Below are positions 8,718 to 17,509 of a stretch of DNA of 61,076 bases, piece by piece (within the stretch, counting starts at the first letter, position 1; the number at the start of each line of letters is the position of its first letter). The DNA is from an uncultured Alphaproteobacteria bacterium (GTDB lineage Bacteria; Pseudomonadota; Alphaproteobacteria; RF32; CAG-239). The stretch spans positions 1-61,076 of the forward strand of contig CALXRP010000011.1 in the NCBI GenBank assembly GCA_944390885.1, given 5' to 3'. Both the position numbers and the translations under genes were made by a program. The notes under the pieces are model-generated. The model was not told the DNA's origin and made no database searches. It was given only the letters and a program-made list of their open reading frames with translations.

Positions 8718-9521
8718 ATGCGTGTAATCATCCGCCCCGATTATGACAGCCTTTCCAACTGGGCTGCCAATTATATTGCATACAAAATCAACGGCGCCCG
8801 CCCTTCGGCGCAAAAGCCGTTTGTCCTTGGTCTTCCGACAGGCTCCACGCCGCTCGGGACTTACAAAGAACTGATCAATCTGCACAAACGAGGCAAACTC
8901 TCTTTTGAAAACGTTATCACGTTCAACATGGACGAATACATCGGCCTGGATGAGAACCATCCGCAAAGCTACCACCATTTTATGTGGGAAAATTTCTTCA
9001 AACACATCAATATCAAACGCGAAAACGTCCATATGCTAAACGGTATGACCAAAGACTATGCCGGAGAATGCGCGGCTTATGAAGAAGAAATAAAAGCCTG
9101 TGGCGGTATAGATCTCTTTTTGGGCGGCGTCGGCTCCGACGGTCATATTGCCTTCAACGAACCGGGTTCGTCTTTATCTTCCCGCACAAGGGTCAAAACC
9201 CTGACTTCGGAAACCGTCAAAGCCAACTCCCGTTTTTTTGACAATGACGTCAGCAAAGTCCCGACCACCGTTCTAACCGTCGGTGTCGGCACTATCACCG
9301 ACGCCCGCGAGGTTATGATCCTTGCCTCGGGTCAAAACAAAGCCCGCGCCTTGCATCATGCCATAGAAGGCAGCATCAACCATATGTGGACGGTCAGCAT
9401 TTTGCAAATGCACCGCCACGCGGTTATCGTCTGCGATGAAGACGCCACTAAAGAGCTGAAAGCCGACACGGTAAAATATTTCAAAGATATTGAAAAAGCC
9501 AATTTCCGCAACACGATTTAA
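8718..9521 (+). CDS. nagB: Glucosamine-6-phosphate deaminase
   Basis: 267-residue enzyme converting glucosamine-6-phosphate to fructose-6-phosphate and ammonia. It feeds the product of NagA into glycolysis. Signatures are [12 protein letters not shown] (residues about 35-46), FNMDEYIGL (about 68-76), [17 protein letters not shown] (about 135-151) and ASGQNKA. Length fits the E. coli enzyme (266). AGGAG lies just before the ATG and nagA is immediately upstream. No NagC-like regulator or PTS gene is in the window, so uptake must be encoded elsewhere or the pair recycles cell-wall sugars. Confidence 0.95.
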   Translation: MRVIIRPDYDSLSNWAANYIAYKINGARPSAQKPFVLGLPTGSTPLGTYKELINLHKRGKLSFENVITFNMDEYIGLDENHPQSYHHFMWENFFKHINIKRENVHMLNGMTKDYAGECAAYEEEIKACGGIDLFLGGVGSDGHIAFNEPGSSLSSRTRVKTLTSETVKANSRFFDNDVSKVPTTVLTVGVGTITDAREVMILASGQNKARALHHAIEGSINHMWTVSILQMHRHAVIVCDEDATKELKADTVKYFKDIEKANFRNTI

Positions 9522-9538
9522 CCAACATAGTCAGACCA

Positions 9539-9570
9539 AAAAGCCTTCCTTCCGGGAAGGCTTTTTATTT
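9539..9570 (+). terminator. Intrinsic terminator after nagAB
   Basis: Stem AAGCCTTCC/GGGAAGGCTT with a short loop is followed by a T-rich run, 18 bp past the nagB stop. Confidence 0.88.
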
Positions 9571-9661
9571 TTCCACCTATTTCCGAATATTCATTGACAA
9601 ATCATGCATTCTTTGTCATTTTAAAACAATAAATTGCGTGACAACAGTTTAGAAGTAAAAT

Positions 9662-10849
9662 ATGAAAATCGTTATTTATCGGAAAAGTCCGCTCATCGGC
9701 ACCCATGGTGGCATAGAAAAGGTCATCAGTGCCTTTGCCAACGCCTTTACCGCGCGTGGGCATGAAGTCGTCATCATTACCCGTGACAAAAGAAAAGGCG
9801 GGCTGTTTTTTCCTGTCGATCCCAAAGTACGCCTCATCAATCTGCATGATGCAATCGCAAAAAAATGGAATCTGTTCAGACAAGGAATTTACGAAATCTG
9901 CCGCCACCAAAAACACGGAACGGCATTTTTGCAAAAACACCCTTTCTTTGACCGCGAAAAAAACGTATCCGATGTTATCTGCGCAGAAATCAAAAAAATA
10001 AACCCGGACATCATTCTGTCTTCCGGAATAGTTGACAGCATCGACATCGTGCACGGGCAGTCCGTAAATCCGCCGATAATTCAAATGCTTCACTGTCTTC
10101 CTTCTTTTTATATGCGTATTAAAAATGAAATTATACGCCATAACTTTTCTGAAGTTTTAAGTAAAATTTCTTGCACCCAAGTCCTTCTCCCCTCCTACAT
10201 TGAAAATTTCCGCCCCTATTATAACGGCCCGATCACGGCAATCGGAAATTTTGTAGAGCAAACAGAACAAACCGTCTCCTACGGCAACAACAAACAAAAA
10301 TATTCTATTATTTATATGGCCAGACTTAATCCCGTCAAACAACAAGATTTGTTAATCAAGGCCTTTGCCCTACTTGCCAAACGCTTTCCCAACTGGGAAG
10401 TTAATCTTTGGGGTATTTCGGAAAACGCACAATATAAAAAATTAAAAAAATTAATACAAGATCTCCAAATAGAAAAACAAGTTTTTCTTCAAGGGGTCAC
10501 AAAAGAATCTCAAAAAGAATTGCTAAGATCTGACATTTGCGCCTGTCCATCTACCTTTGAGGGCTTCTCTTTATCTTTAACCGAAGCCATGGCCGTAGGG
10601 CTGCCTTGCGTCGGACTAAAAACGGCCAGTTGCGTCAATGAATTAATTGAAGACAACGTTAATGGCTATCTGGCTGATAATACGCCGGAAGACTTTGCCG
10701 ACAAACTCGAAAAACTGATGACTTCAGCTGAAACACGCCGCCGCTTTGGTTTGGCAAGCAAAGAAAAAATGAAGCAATATGCCCCGGAAAACATTTGGAA
10801 ACTGTGGGACAATTTAATCAAAGAAACCGTTGAGAAAAAACATGCCTGA
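9662..10849 (+). CDS. Glycosyltransferase family 4 (GT-B fold)
   Basis: 395-residue GT-B glycosyltransferase. The N-terminal acceptor domain begins with a Gly-rich loop (HGGIEKVISAFANAF). The C-terminal Glycos_transf_1 domain contains YMARLNPVKQQDLLIKAF (around residue 219) and the E-x7-E nucleotide-sugar motif CPSTFEGFSLSLTEAMAVGLP (about 297-317). It probably adds a sugar during surface polysaccharide or LPS synthesis. The donor and acceptor cannot be inferred. The stop overlaps the following glycosyltransferase start by 8 bp. The Shine-Dalgarno is weak. Confidence 0.88.
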   Translation: MKIVIYRKSPLIGTHGGIEKVISAFANAFTARGHEVVIITRDKRKGGLFFPVDPKVRLINLHDAIAKKWNLFRQGIYEICRHQKHGTAFLQKHPFFDREKNVSDVICAEIKKINPDIILSSGIVDSIDIVHGQSVNPPIIQMLHCLPSFYMRIKNEIIRHNFSEVLSKISCTQVLLPSYIENFRPYYNGPITAIGNFVEQTEQTVSYGNNKQKYSIIYMARLNPVKQQDLLIKAFALLAKRFPNWEVNLWGISENAQYKKLKKLIQDLQIEKQVFLQGVTKESQKELLRSDICACPSTFEGFSLSLTEAMAVGLPCVGLKTASCVNELIEDNVNGYLADNTPEDFADKLEKLMTSAETRRRFGLASKEKMKQYAPENIWKLWDNLIKETVEKKHA

Positions 10850-11810
10850 AATTTCCGTTATTATGCCGGTCTATAATACAAAACCTCAATATCTGATACC
10901 GGCAATCGAAAGCATATTGCAACAAACCTTCACTGACTTTGAATTTTTGATAATTGACGATTGTTCAACCGAAGACATTTCCTCCATCGTAAAAAAATTT
11001 TCCGACCCACGTATTATCTTTACCCGGACAGAAAAAAACGGCGGTGCCGGCCAAGCTCGCAATCTTGGCCTTTCTCTGGCCAAAGGCAAATACATCACCC
11101 TGATGGATTCGGATGATATATCTCATCCCGACCGACTTGCTATCGAACACCAATACATGGAGAAGCATCCCGAAATTGACATTCTCGGCAGTTACATGCA
11201 ACGCTTTCCGCAAAAGAAAATCTTTAAAGTAGCAACAAAACACAATAACATTATTCATGAAAACATTTTTTTAAGTAATAATATCGTAACCCCATCCATT
11301 ATCTTTCGCACCAATCTAAATATCCGCTATTCAGAAGAATGCCGTATAACAGAAGACTATGAACTCTGGCTGCGCCTGTCTGACAAATTTCATTTTGCCA
11401 ATCTTCCTAAAGTCCTCTTAAACTATCGCTGGGAAGGCCAAAATATCACAGTCATACAAAATGACAAACAAGTCTTAGCCGCTGCCAAAATGCAATCATC
11501 CAAATGGATTGAAATTGCCGGTTGCGGCACAGAACTTCAACCGCTGCTGATAAATTTCATCAGCAAAAAGACGCTGACTGATCAAGAACTGGCAAACATC
11601 ACAGATTTTATCTCCGCAATGCTGAAAAAACTGGAAAATCATCCGCACTACAACCGCCCGACCGCCGAAAAATATCTGCAAAAGCTGCTCAAACGTATCA
11701 TCCGCAACACACCGGACAGAAACTATGCCCGCCGCCTGAGCAAGTCTCCCGTCGCCCGATTATTAAAGCTGCCGCTGCTGTTCAGACTAAAGATAAAATT
11801 CCGCCGCTAA
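10842..11810 (+). CDS. Glycosyltransferase family 2 (GT-A fold)
   Basis: 322-residue GT-A enzyme. The N-terminus shows the family strand SVIMPVYNTKPQYL, then FEFLIIDDCSTED and the metal-binding DxD-type MDSDDISHPDRL at about residues 88-99. A C-terminal basic helical part may attach to the membrane. I prefer the ATG at 10842 over a TTG 12 bases earlier because the protein then starts directly on the conserved first strand. It overlaps the upstream GT4 gene by 8 bp, so both belong to one glycan operon. Confidence 0.88.
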   Translation: MPEISVIMPVYNTKPQYLIPAIESILQQTFTDFEFLIIDDCSTEDISSIVKKFSDPRIIFTRTEKNGGAGQARNLGLSLAKGKYITLMDSDDISHPDRLAIEHQYMEKHPEIDILGSYMQRFPQKKIFKVATKHNNIIHENIFLSNNIVTPSIIFRTNLNIRYSEECRITEDYELWLRLSDKFHFANLPKVLLNYRWEGQNITVIQNDKQVLAAAKMQSSKWIEIAGCGTELQPLLINFISKKTLTDQELANITDFISAMLKKLENHPHYNRPTAEKYLQKLLKRIIRNTPDRNYARRLSKSPVARLLKLPLLFRLKIKFRR

Positions 11811-11813
11811 GCC

Positions 11814-12698
11814 CTATTCTTCTGCTTTCATTTTCAGCTTTACCAGAAATTTAAATATCTTATAATCCGTTTTGTTACAAATATCTTCACACCAAAAGAA
11901 ACTTTCCCAAGGGCGTTTGTTTTCAGAAGTCTGATAATAAGCATCCCCCACAACCATTTTCTTCTTTGCCCAATATTCTGCGCTTTTACTAAAATAATGG
12001 TTTATCTGCACGTCAACTTCTTTTTTTCTTGCTCCCTGCATAAAAAACAAATAAGCATTGTCCGGTGCTAGCTTACCCCAGAATTTGAAACGGCAGATAT
12101 GACTAATCCGAAATTCTTTAATCCTTTTTGACCAATGGGTGTTCAAAAACATTTTGGAAGTGGAAATAACATCAGAACAAACCGTAAACTGCTCAATTAA
12201 AGTTTTGGAACGGTCTTCCTTCATCACACCGGACGAACTGAACATCCGCCAGAAAGCCGAAGCCAGCGGATAACGTTCATAATTTTTCAGCCAATCTTTG
12301 ATACTGTTCCACTTTACCGGACAAACATATTCATCCAAATCAATAAAGCCAATCCAATTGCTCTCGTCGCTGTATTTTGCCACACAATCATTATAAGCCG
12401 ATCGCTGCCCGTGCTCTACCGGCCATTCGGTCAGCGTAACAATCCCGGCTTTGACATAAGGATCCAATATTTTCTTATAATTATCATCGGAAAAATTATT
12501 ATACAGATAAAAATGCTCCACTCCAGCCACCAAATGATAATCTATCCATTCTTTCAGATATTTCCCTTCATTTTTAAAAATGGCACAAATCGAAACATAA
12601 TATTTCTTGTCAAACTTTTGTTTTCTGTACAATAACCTGATTAAACAAAGATAAATAAAATTTCTGCAAATTTTGAAATAACCGGTGACTTTCTTCAT
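11814..12698 (-). CDS. Glycosyltransferase family 92-like protein (DUF23 type)
   Basis: 294-residue protein with the GT92 hallmark order. After a hydrophobic N-terminus comes ICAIFKNEGKYLKEWIDYH (residues about 37-55), then GVEHFYLYNNFSDD and the metal site GFIDLDEYV (about 136-144). This family transfers galactose-type residues in eukaryotes, and bacterial homologues sit in surface-glycan loci. It converges with the upstream GT2 gene with only 3 bp between stop codons. A strong GGGGG Shine-Dalgarno precedes the start. Confidence 0.78.
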   Translation of the reverse strand: MKKVTGYFKICRNFIYLCLIRLLYRKQKFDKKYYVSICAIFKNEGKYLKEWIDYHLVAGVEHFYLYNNFSDDNYKKILDPYVKAGIVTLTEWPVEHGQRSAYNDCVAKYSDESNWIGFIDLDEYVCPVKWNSIKDWLKNYERYPLASAFWRMFSSSGVMKEDRSKTLIEQFTVCSDVISTSKMFLNTHWSKRIKEFRISHICRFKFWGKLAPDNAYLFFMQGARKKEVDVQINHYFSKSAEYWAKKKMVVGDAYYQTSENKRPWESFFWCEDICNKTDYKIFKFLVKLKMKAEE

Positions 12699-12730
12699 CT
12701 TTACCCCCTTTATGTTGATATTATAATAAT

Positions 12731-12770
12731 ACCTGATAAGCGTTTACTTAATTATGTCCACTTATCAGGT
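12731..12770. repeat. Intergenic inverted repeat
   Basis: A perfect 10-bp inverted repeat, ACCTGATAAG and CTTATCAGGT, encloses a 20-base AT-rich loop. It lies between the stop of the downstream GT4 gene (12784) and the start of the GT92-like gene, both on the minus strand. It has no clean T run, so it may be a weak terminator or a protein-binding site. Confidence 0.5.
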
Positions 12771-12783
12771 AAAATGTTATATT

Positions 12784-13908
12784 TTATTTCTTCTCGTCTT
12801 TGACAATCTTCCTTATCAGTTCATCCCATTGCTCGGCCACAATCTCCGGGGCATAAGCTTTCATATCTTCCACGGCATTTTTGCCAAACTGAATCCGCAA
12901 AGCCTTGTCGCTCATCAACCGCCGCATTTTTTCCGCAAAATCATCAACGTCTTCCGCCAGAAAACCGTTGTGCCCGTCCAGAATCAGCTCATTGACCGAC
13001 GGCGTTTCCTTAAAGCCGATGCTGGGCAGACCGATAGCCATGCCGTCGGCCAGCGCCAGGGAAAATCCCTCGTGCAAACTTGCAAAAGCGTGAATATCCG
13101 CCGTACGGTAAACATCCTGAATATTATCGCTGTAACCCATAATTTTGATATTGTTCTCAATCCCGTATTTCCTGGCCAGCGCCATCAGCTCATCATTATA
13201 ATTCTGATATTTCTGCAGCCCCCAGAATTCCACAACCCAGTCGGGAAAATCTTTTGCCACTTTGGCAAAAGCTTCCACAATCAAATGCTGGCGCTTGCCT
13301 TCTTTTTCCACCCGGGCAACATAGATAATGCGTTTTTTCTCCTGTTCCAAATTAACACGCTCCGCTTCCGGAAGCTGCACAACCTCGTTCGGCACAGTTG
13401 CCACTTTGGCATTTTCAAAATAAGGCGCGATTGTTTTTTCATAAGACTTCATCAAAACATGAAAAACGCTGACCTGCTCGGCGCATTTCTGATAAATTCT
13501 CCATTTCGACTTTTTCTGAAGACGTCCGAGCATCGCCGGCGGATAACAATGCATCATCATAACAATCGGAATATTATGTCTTTGCAAAAAAGTCACATTA
13601 TACAAATCCACAAAAAAATAACAAAAAATAATATCTGGTTTTTCTTTCTCAATAAAACGACTAAAGCGAAAAACCGGCGTTCCGAAAATTTCCCGCGCCT
13701 TGTGCCAGAAATTAACCAGCGGATTTTTTGTTTTTCCGTTCAAATTCACAAAACGGACACCTTCGGGCAGCGTTACGCCGGAACCCTGCTTGCGATAAGT
13801 ATCGCAAACCACCAGAACCTCATGCCCCTTGGAAGAAAGCGACGACACAAATTGAGCCAAAAATTTTGTATTCAAAACATTGCGATCTTTCACCACCATA
13901 ATTTTCAT
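12784..13908 (-). CDS. Glycosyltransferase family 4 (GT-B fold)
   Basis: 374-residue GT-B glycosyltransferase. The N-terminal domain has SSKGHEVLVVCDTY. The C-terminal domain has IYVARVEKEGKRQHLIVEAF (around residue 197) and the donor-binding FASLHEGFSLALADGMAIGLP (about 280-300). Its 4-bp overlap (ATGA) with the upstream ParB-fold gene indicates coupled translation. It is a paralogue of the enzyme at 9662-10849, sharing the arrangement but on the opposite strand. Probable role is surface-glycan assembly. Confidence 0.88.
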   Translation of the reverse strand: MKIMVVKDRNVLNTKFLAQFVSSLSSKGHEVLVVCDTYRKQGSGVTLPEGVRFVNLNGKTKNPLVNFWHKAREIFGTPVFRFSRFIEKEKPDIIFCYFFVDLYNVTFLQRHNIPIVMMMHCYPPAMLGRLQKKSKWRIYQKCAEQVSVFHVLMKSYEKTIAPYFENAKVATVPNEVVQLPEAERVNLEQEKKRIIYVARVEKEGKRQHLIVEAFAKVAKDFPDWVVEFWGLQKYQNYNDELMALARKYGIENNIKIMGYSDNIQDVYRTADIHAFASLHEGFSLALADGMAIGLPSIGFKETPSVNELILDGHNGFLAEDVDDFAEKMRRLMSDKALRIQFGKNAVEDMKAYAPEIVAEQWDELIRKIVKDEKK

Positions 13909-14573
13909 TTTGTCATTCCCCTTATTTTGGAAACAATTTTTTCAAAAAAAGCCATAAAACGCGGCGAAGGAACTGCCGTCCAAAACCGCACCGTCAGGCG
14001 CTCAACCCCCAACTCCTCACAAATATTAAGCCGGTGATGCCCCTGAAACAGCTGATCCCGAACCCCGAGGCTGCGGTTAATCATCACAAAAATGGGCGAT
14101 TTATCGTCATAACCGTTTTGCTTGATGGAGGCATAAAGCGTATTATAACGTTTGCGGCGCTCTTCCTCACTCATGGCCCAGCGCTTGTTGGTCCAATTGT
14201 AAGCATTGCTTTCATCCCGCTCGCCCCGTTTGAGACGCATCGCCAAAACATCTTTCAATCGTATATGAAAGCCGGTCATCCCCTCTTTGTAATACCGTCG
14301 TTTAACCGGCTTTAACAAATTGATAAAAAAGCCGAATACCGGAGAATAAGTATAATAAACAAACCGCACGGGACAAAACTCCTCACCGGCCGCTTGGGCC
14401 TTTTTCAAAATTTCAGCACCGGAAAACAAGGTTTCCGCCTTTTTCTCCCTAAAATCCCCGGCCATAACCAAAACCTCTCCGCCCTCATAATACGCCGAAT
14501 TTTTTTTCAGCGCCAAAAGATCGGAAATCTGCAAAAGATATGTTTCGGATGAAGATGCCAAATATTTTTTCAT
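13905..14573 (-). CDS. ParB-fold-like protein in glycan cluster, function unknown
   Basis: 222-residue protein I cannot assign to a pathway. The C-terminal third reads like a ParB/sulfiredoxin N-terminal fold: IFVMINRSLGVRDQLFQGHHRLNI followed by EELGVERLTV, comparable to the GERR/GHHRL nucleotide-binding box. The central part is very basic (KRRYYKEG, RLKRGERDE). It lies between two glycosyltransferases, 7 bp after the GT2 gene and overlapping the next GT4 by 4 bp, so it belongs to the glycan operon. ParB-fold proteins bind CTP or ATP. Here it may be a kinase-like or regulatory factor for polysaccharide synthesis; this is inference. Confidence 0.6.
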   Translation of the reverse strand: MKKYLASSSETYLLQISDLLALKKNSAYYEGGEVLVMAGDFREKKAETLFSGAEILKKAQAAGEEFCPVRFVYYTYSPVFGFFINLLKPVKRRYYKEGMTGFHIRLKDVLAMRLKRGERDESNAYNWTNKRWAMSEEERRKRYNTLYASIKQNGYDDKSPIFVMINRSLGVRDQLFQGHHRLNICEELGVERLTVRFWTAVPSPRFMAFFEKIVSKIRGMTK

Positions 14574-14580
14574 TCGCGCC

Positions 14581-15516
14581 TCAGGCTTTTTTCGGACGCA
14601 ACACGCCGGTTTTTATGCTTTTAAAAACCTGCGCCATCTGATCAAGTTTCTTCAGGTTCGGCTGAGGCTTGGCCAGCTTTGTATAGAGATACAGAGCAAA
14701 AACCGGTGTCAACATCGGGCAACGGCTGATCTTGCGGATATATTTCCAATAAGCCGAAACCGCACGCACATTAAGTTTCGCCCGAATATCGCGGTCAAGA
14801 TACGGACGAGCTTTGATAAAATCGTAATAAGCCAGAAAACGGTCATGATCGAGCTGAATTTTATTGCCGGACAAATTACCGTCCTCCTGCGGCACCAACA
14901 CGACGTTTGCAAACATCTTGATAATCCCGTTTGCATAAAACGCCGCCCGCAGCGGAATGGTCTCATCCTGAATAAACACGTCTTCATCGGCGCCGCCGGC
15001 TTTTTGCAGCACATCACGCTTAATCAGCTGCCCCATACGCGTAAAACGCCCGTCCAAAACGGCGCGCAGAGCATCTTTGCGGTAATAATATTTAAAACCG
15101 TCTTTCATAAACTCGTTGGTCAGTTCTTCCGCCGGCTTTCCGGTTTTGGTAAAAGTACCGTAAACCATATCGGCGTCATATTCTTTTGCCAGCGCAATCA
15201 TCCTCTCGGTTGAATCAATCGGAAAAATGTCATCTGAATCCAACATCCGGACATATTCGCCCCGCGCCATAAAAATCCCCTGGTTGATACGGATAGAAAT
15301 CCCCTGGTTCTTGGCGTTTCTGACAATTTTAACATTCGGAATCCCTTTGGTCATTTCTTCAATAATCTCAACCGAACGGTCTTTGGAAACATCGTCCACA
15401 AAAATAAACTCCGGATTTTTCAAACCGCTCTGATTCAGCAAAGCTTTTAAAACTGACGGCAAAAACTTCTCTTTATTATAAACCGTCATCACAAAAGAAA
15501 CGTCAATATCCGACAT
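14581..15516 (-). CDS. Glycosyltransferase family 2 (GT-A fold)
   Basis: 311-residue GT-A enzyme starting VSFVMTVYNKEKFLPSVLKALL, followed by PEFIFVDDVSKDRSVEII and the metal motif RMLDSDDIFPI at about residues 90-100. The start at 15516 is preceded by GAGGAC at suitable spacing. An ATG at 15567 would add 17 residues ahead of the conserved strand. First gene of a minus-strand run (GT2, ParB-like, GT4, then GT92 after a gap) presumably building a surface polysaccharide. Confidence 0.88.
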   Translation of the reverse strand: MSDIDVSFVMTVYNKEKFLPSVLKALLNQSGLKNPEFIFVDDVSKDRSVEIIEEMTKGIPNVKIVRNAKNQGISIRINQGIFMARGEYVRMLDSDDIFPIDSTERMIALAKEYDADMVYGTFTKTGKPAEELTNEFMKDGFKYYYRKDALRAVLDGRFTRMGQLIKRDVLQKAGGADEDVFIQDETIPLRAAFYANGIIKMFANVVLVPQEDGNLSGNKIQLDHDRFLAYYDFIKARPYLDRDIRAKLNVRAVSAYWKYIRKISRCPMLTPVFALYLYTKLAKPQPNLKKLDQMAQVFKSIKTGVLRPKKA

Positions 15517-15596
15517 TACAGTCCTCATAAAAATTACAATCCGGCAGTATGTTAAGCCAAAAACCAAAACTTGACAAGCCAGAAAACAAAGTTATC

Positions 15597-15627
15597 AAAA
15601 AAGGGCTGAATTTTCAGCCCTTGTTTT
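15597..15627 (-). terminator. Intrinsic terminator of the DUF362 gene
   Basis: On the minus strand, directly after the stop codon, AAGGGCTGAA pairs with TTCAGCCCTT around a short loop and is followed by TTTTTT. Confidence 0.88.
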
Positions 15628-16752
15628 TTACTTAACCTCAATCAGCTCATAAGAGCGCGTCCCGATTCCGATTTTCTCGGCATGGCTTAAACAAGCCTCC
15701 CAATTGGTATCCGGGTGCAGCAAATGGAATTTGTCTTTGCCGCAGCAATGGTCATGGCATTTTTCGCTCAGCTCGTTGTCCGTCATCAAAGCCGGCGCAT
15801 TAATGACCATATCGGCACAAGCCTGATCCAAAGCCACCGGATCAAAAGAGGCCGCGATTCCCAAATCCGGTACAAAAGCGGCATCATTTCTGTCCCAACA
15901 GTCGCATTCCGGCGAAACATTCATAATAAAGCTGATGTGAAAATTCGGCTTATCCTTCAAAACCGCTTTGGTATATTCGGCAATTTTACAATTCAGTTCT
16001 TCCGAAGAATTATACCCAGAAACAACCGCACCGTTAAACTGGCACAAAGCAACGCACTGACCGCAGCCGACACAATTGTCATAATTAATTTCGGCCTTGC
16101 GCGTCTGTTTATTAACATGAACGGCATCATGCGCGCAGTGTCTTTCGCAAACGCCACAGCCGACGCAGTTATCGGTATCGATTTTCGGCTGAGCCGTGCA
16201 ATGCATCTCCAGCTTTCCGGGAACAGCGCCGCCGCCCATTCCCAGGTTTTTCAGCGCACCGCCGAAACCGGCCATTTCATGACCTTTAAAATGCGTCAGC
16301 GAGATAATAATGTCGGCATCTGCCAAAGCCGTTCCGATTTTCGGAGCCTTGCAATATTCGCCGTCAATCTCGATTTCGCGATAATCCGTCCCTTTCAAAC
16401 CGTCGGCAATAATCACCTGCGCCTGAGCCGAAATCGGATTAAAGCCGTTTTCCATCGCACTCTGCAAATGATCAACCGCATTGGCACGCCGTCCGGAATA
16501 CAGCGTATTGCAGTCGGTCAAAAACGGTTTGGCACCCAAATCTCTCAGAATATTCACAATTTTGGCTGCATAATTCGGACGCAGATAAGCCAAGTTTCCC
16601 GGCTCGCCGAAATGGATTTTCAAAGCCACAAACTGGTCTTTGAAATTAATCTTCGCAATCCCCGCACGCTTGACCAAACGTTCGAGCTTCCCGAGCAGTC
16701 CGCCGTCTCCGCGGGCTCTCAGATTAGTAAAATAAACTTGTGCTTTTTCCAT
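15628..16752 (-). CDS. DUF362 domain protein with two 4Fe-4S ferredoxin motifs
   Basis: 374-residue cytoplasmic iron-sulfur protein. The DUF362 domain (residues about 25-300) surrounds a bacterial ferredoxin insert with two cluster motifs, NCVGCGVCERHC and NCVGCGQCVALC, each with four cysteines and spaced about 28 residues apart. A Cys/His-rich tail (EKCHDHCCGKDKFH) follows. Function in the family is uncertain; electron transfer is the usual assumption. The start at 16752 is supported by CGGAGGTT; an upstream ATG at 16866 would give a 38-residue extension without RBS. It diverges from the HAD gene. Confidence 0.88.
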   Translation of the reverse strand: MEKAQVYFTNLRARGDGGLLGKLERLVKRAGIAKINFKDQFVALKIHFGEPGNLAYLRPNYAAKIVNILRDLGAKPFLTDCNTLYSGRRANAVDHLQSAMENGFNPISAQAQVIIADGLKGTDYREIEIDGEYCKAPKIGTALADADIIISLTHFKGHEMAGFGGALKNLGMGGGAVPGKLEMHCTAQPKIDTDNCVGCGVCERHCAHDAVHVNKQTRKAEINYDNCVGCGQCVALCQFNGAVVSGYNSSEELNCKIAEYTKAVLKDKPNFHISFIMNVSPECDCWDRNDAAFVPDLGIAASFDPVALDQACADMVINAPALMTDNELSEKCHDHCCGKDKFHLLHPDTNWEACLSHAEKIGIGTRSYELIEVK

Positions 16753-16859
16753 AAATCTTAACCTCCGTTGTAAGCTTGAGAATAATCCGAATAATTTATT
16801 TTTGCAAAGCTTATTTACAAAAAACATTTCATCGTTAAAATATAATCCGGGAGAAAAAA

Positions 16860-17483
16860 ATGGCAATAAAATACTGTATATGGGACGTCGGAAAAGTCAT
16901 TTACGGCTACAGCCTTCGCCCTTTGAAACATCTGCTGTACGGCCTGACGCTGAATTTGGAAGCCTGCCGCCAAAAAAATTTTAGCTTTTGCTTTGACGAC
17001 TATATGAAAGGCGCTTACGGATTTTCCGAACTCTGTCACCGGTTGTGCGACTTTTATTTTGTTCCATGGACGCCGCAAACGGAAGAACAAATCCGACAGG
17101 CTTTTTTTGACGGGATCGGCGAATTTTATCCGGAAACCAAGAAACTCCAACAAACCATGCTTAACCGCGGCATTCAAAATTGCATTTTATCCAATGCCTT
17201 GCCGATACTATCCGACAGCGTATCAATTCCGTCTATCTGCCCGGAACACATTTTCTGTTCTTTTGAACTCGGACTGCTCAAACCGGATCCGCAAATTTTC
17301 CATGCTGTCCGTCACAGACTTGGCTGCCGCTTCAATGAAATTGTCTTCATTGATGACAAAGAAAAAAACACCGCCGCTGCCACCGCCTTAGGTATATTTG
17401 CCATAACCTTTGACCGCCGGACGATTGAAGAAAAGTTGTTAAACCTAACAAAAGATCAGAATCTTTCTTCTGAAAAATCCTGA
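16860..17483 (+). CDS. HAD-superfamily hydrolase (IA variant)
   Basis: 207-residue phosphatase-like protein. Motif I is IWDVGKVIYG (nucleophile Asp near residue 9, with the second Asp replaced by Gly as in YihX-like enzymes). Motif II is ILSNALP near 110, motif III the Lys in LLKPDPQIF near 140, and motif IV FIDDKEKN near 162. The cap domain is helical (about 20-85). Substrate unknown; YihX relatives act on small sugar phosphates. GGGAG precedes the ATG. Confidence 0.85.
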   Translation: MAIKYCIWDVGKVIYGYSLRPLKHLLYGLTLNLEACRQKNFSFCFDDYMKGAYGFSELCHRLCDFYFVPWTPQTEEQIRQAFFDGIGEFYPETKKLQQTMLNRGIQNCILSNALPILSDSVSIPSICPEHIFCSFELGLLKPDPQIFHAVRHRLGCRFNEIVFIDDKEKNTAAATALGIFAITFDRRTIEEKLLNLTKDQNLSSEKS

Positions 17484-17509
17484 TCTCAATTCTGATCCGT
17501 TCCTTTCTG

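Noticed and set aside
12754..14037. 427-codon plus-strand ORF
   Set aside because: It runs antisense to the well-supported GT4 gene (12784-13908), is rich in His, Arg and Phe in the manner of a mirror frame, has no RBS and matches no family.
15715..16761. 348-codon plus-strand ORF
   Set aside because: Antisense of the DUF362 gene whose ferredoxin motifs are certain.
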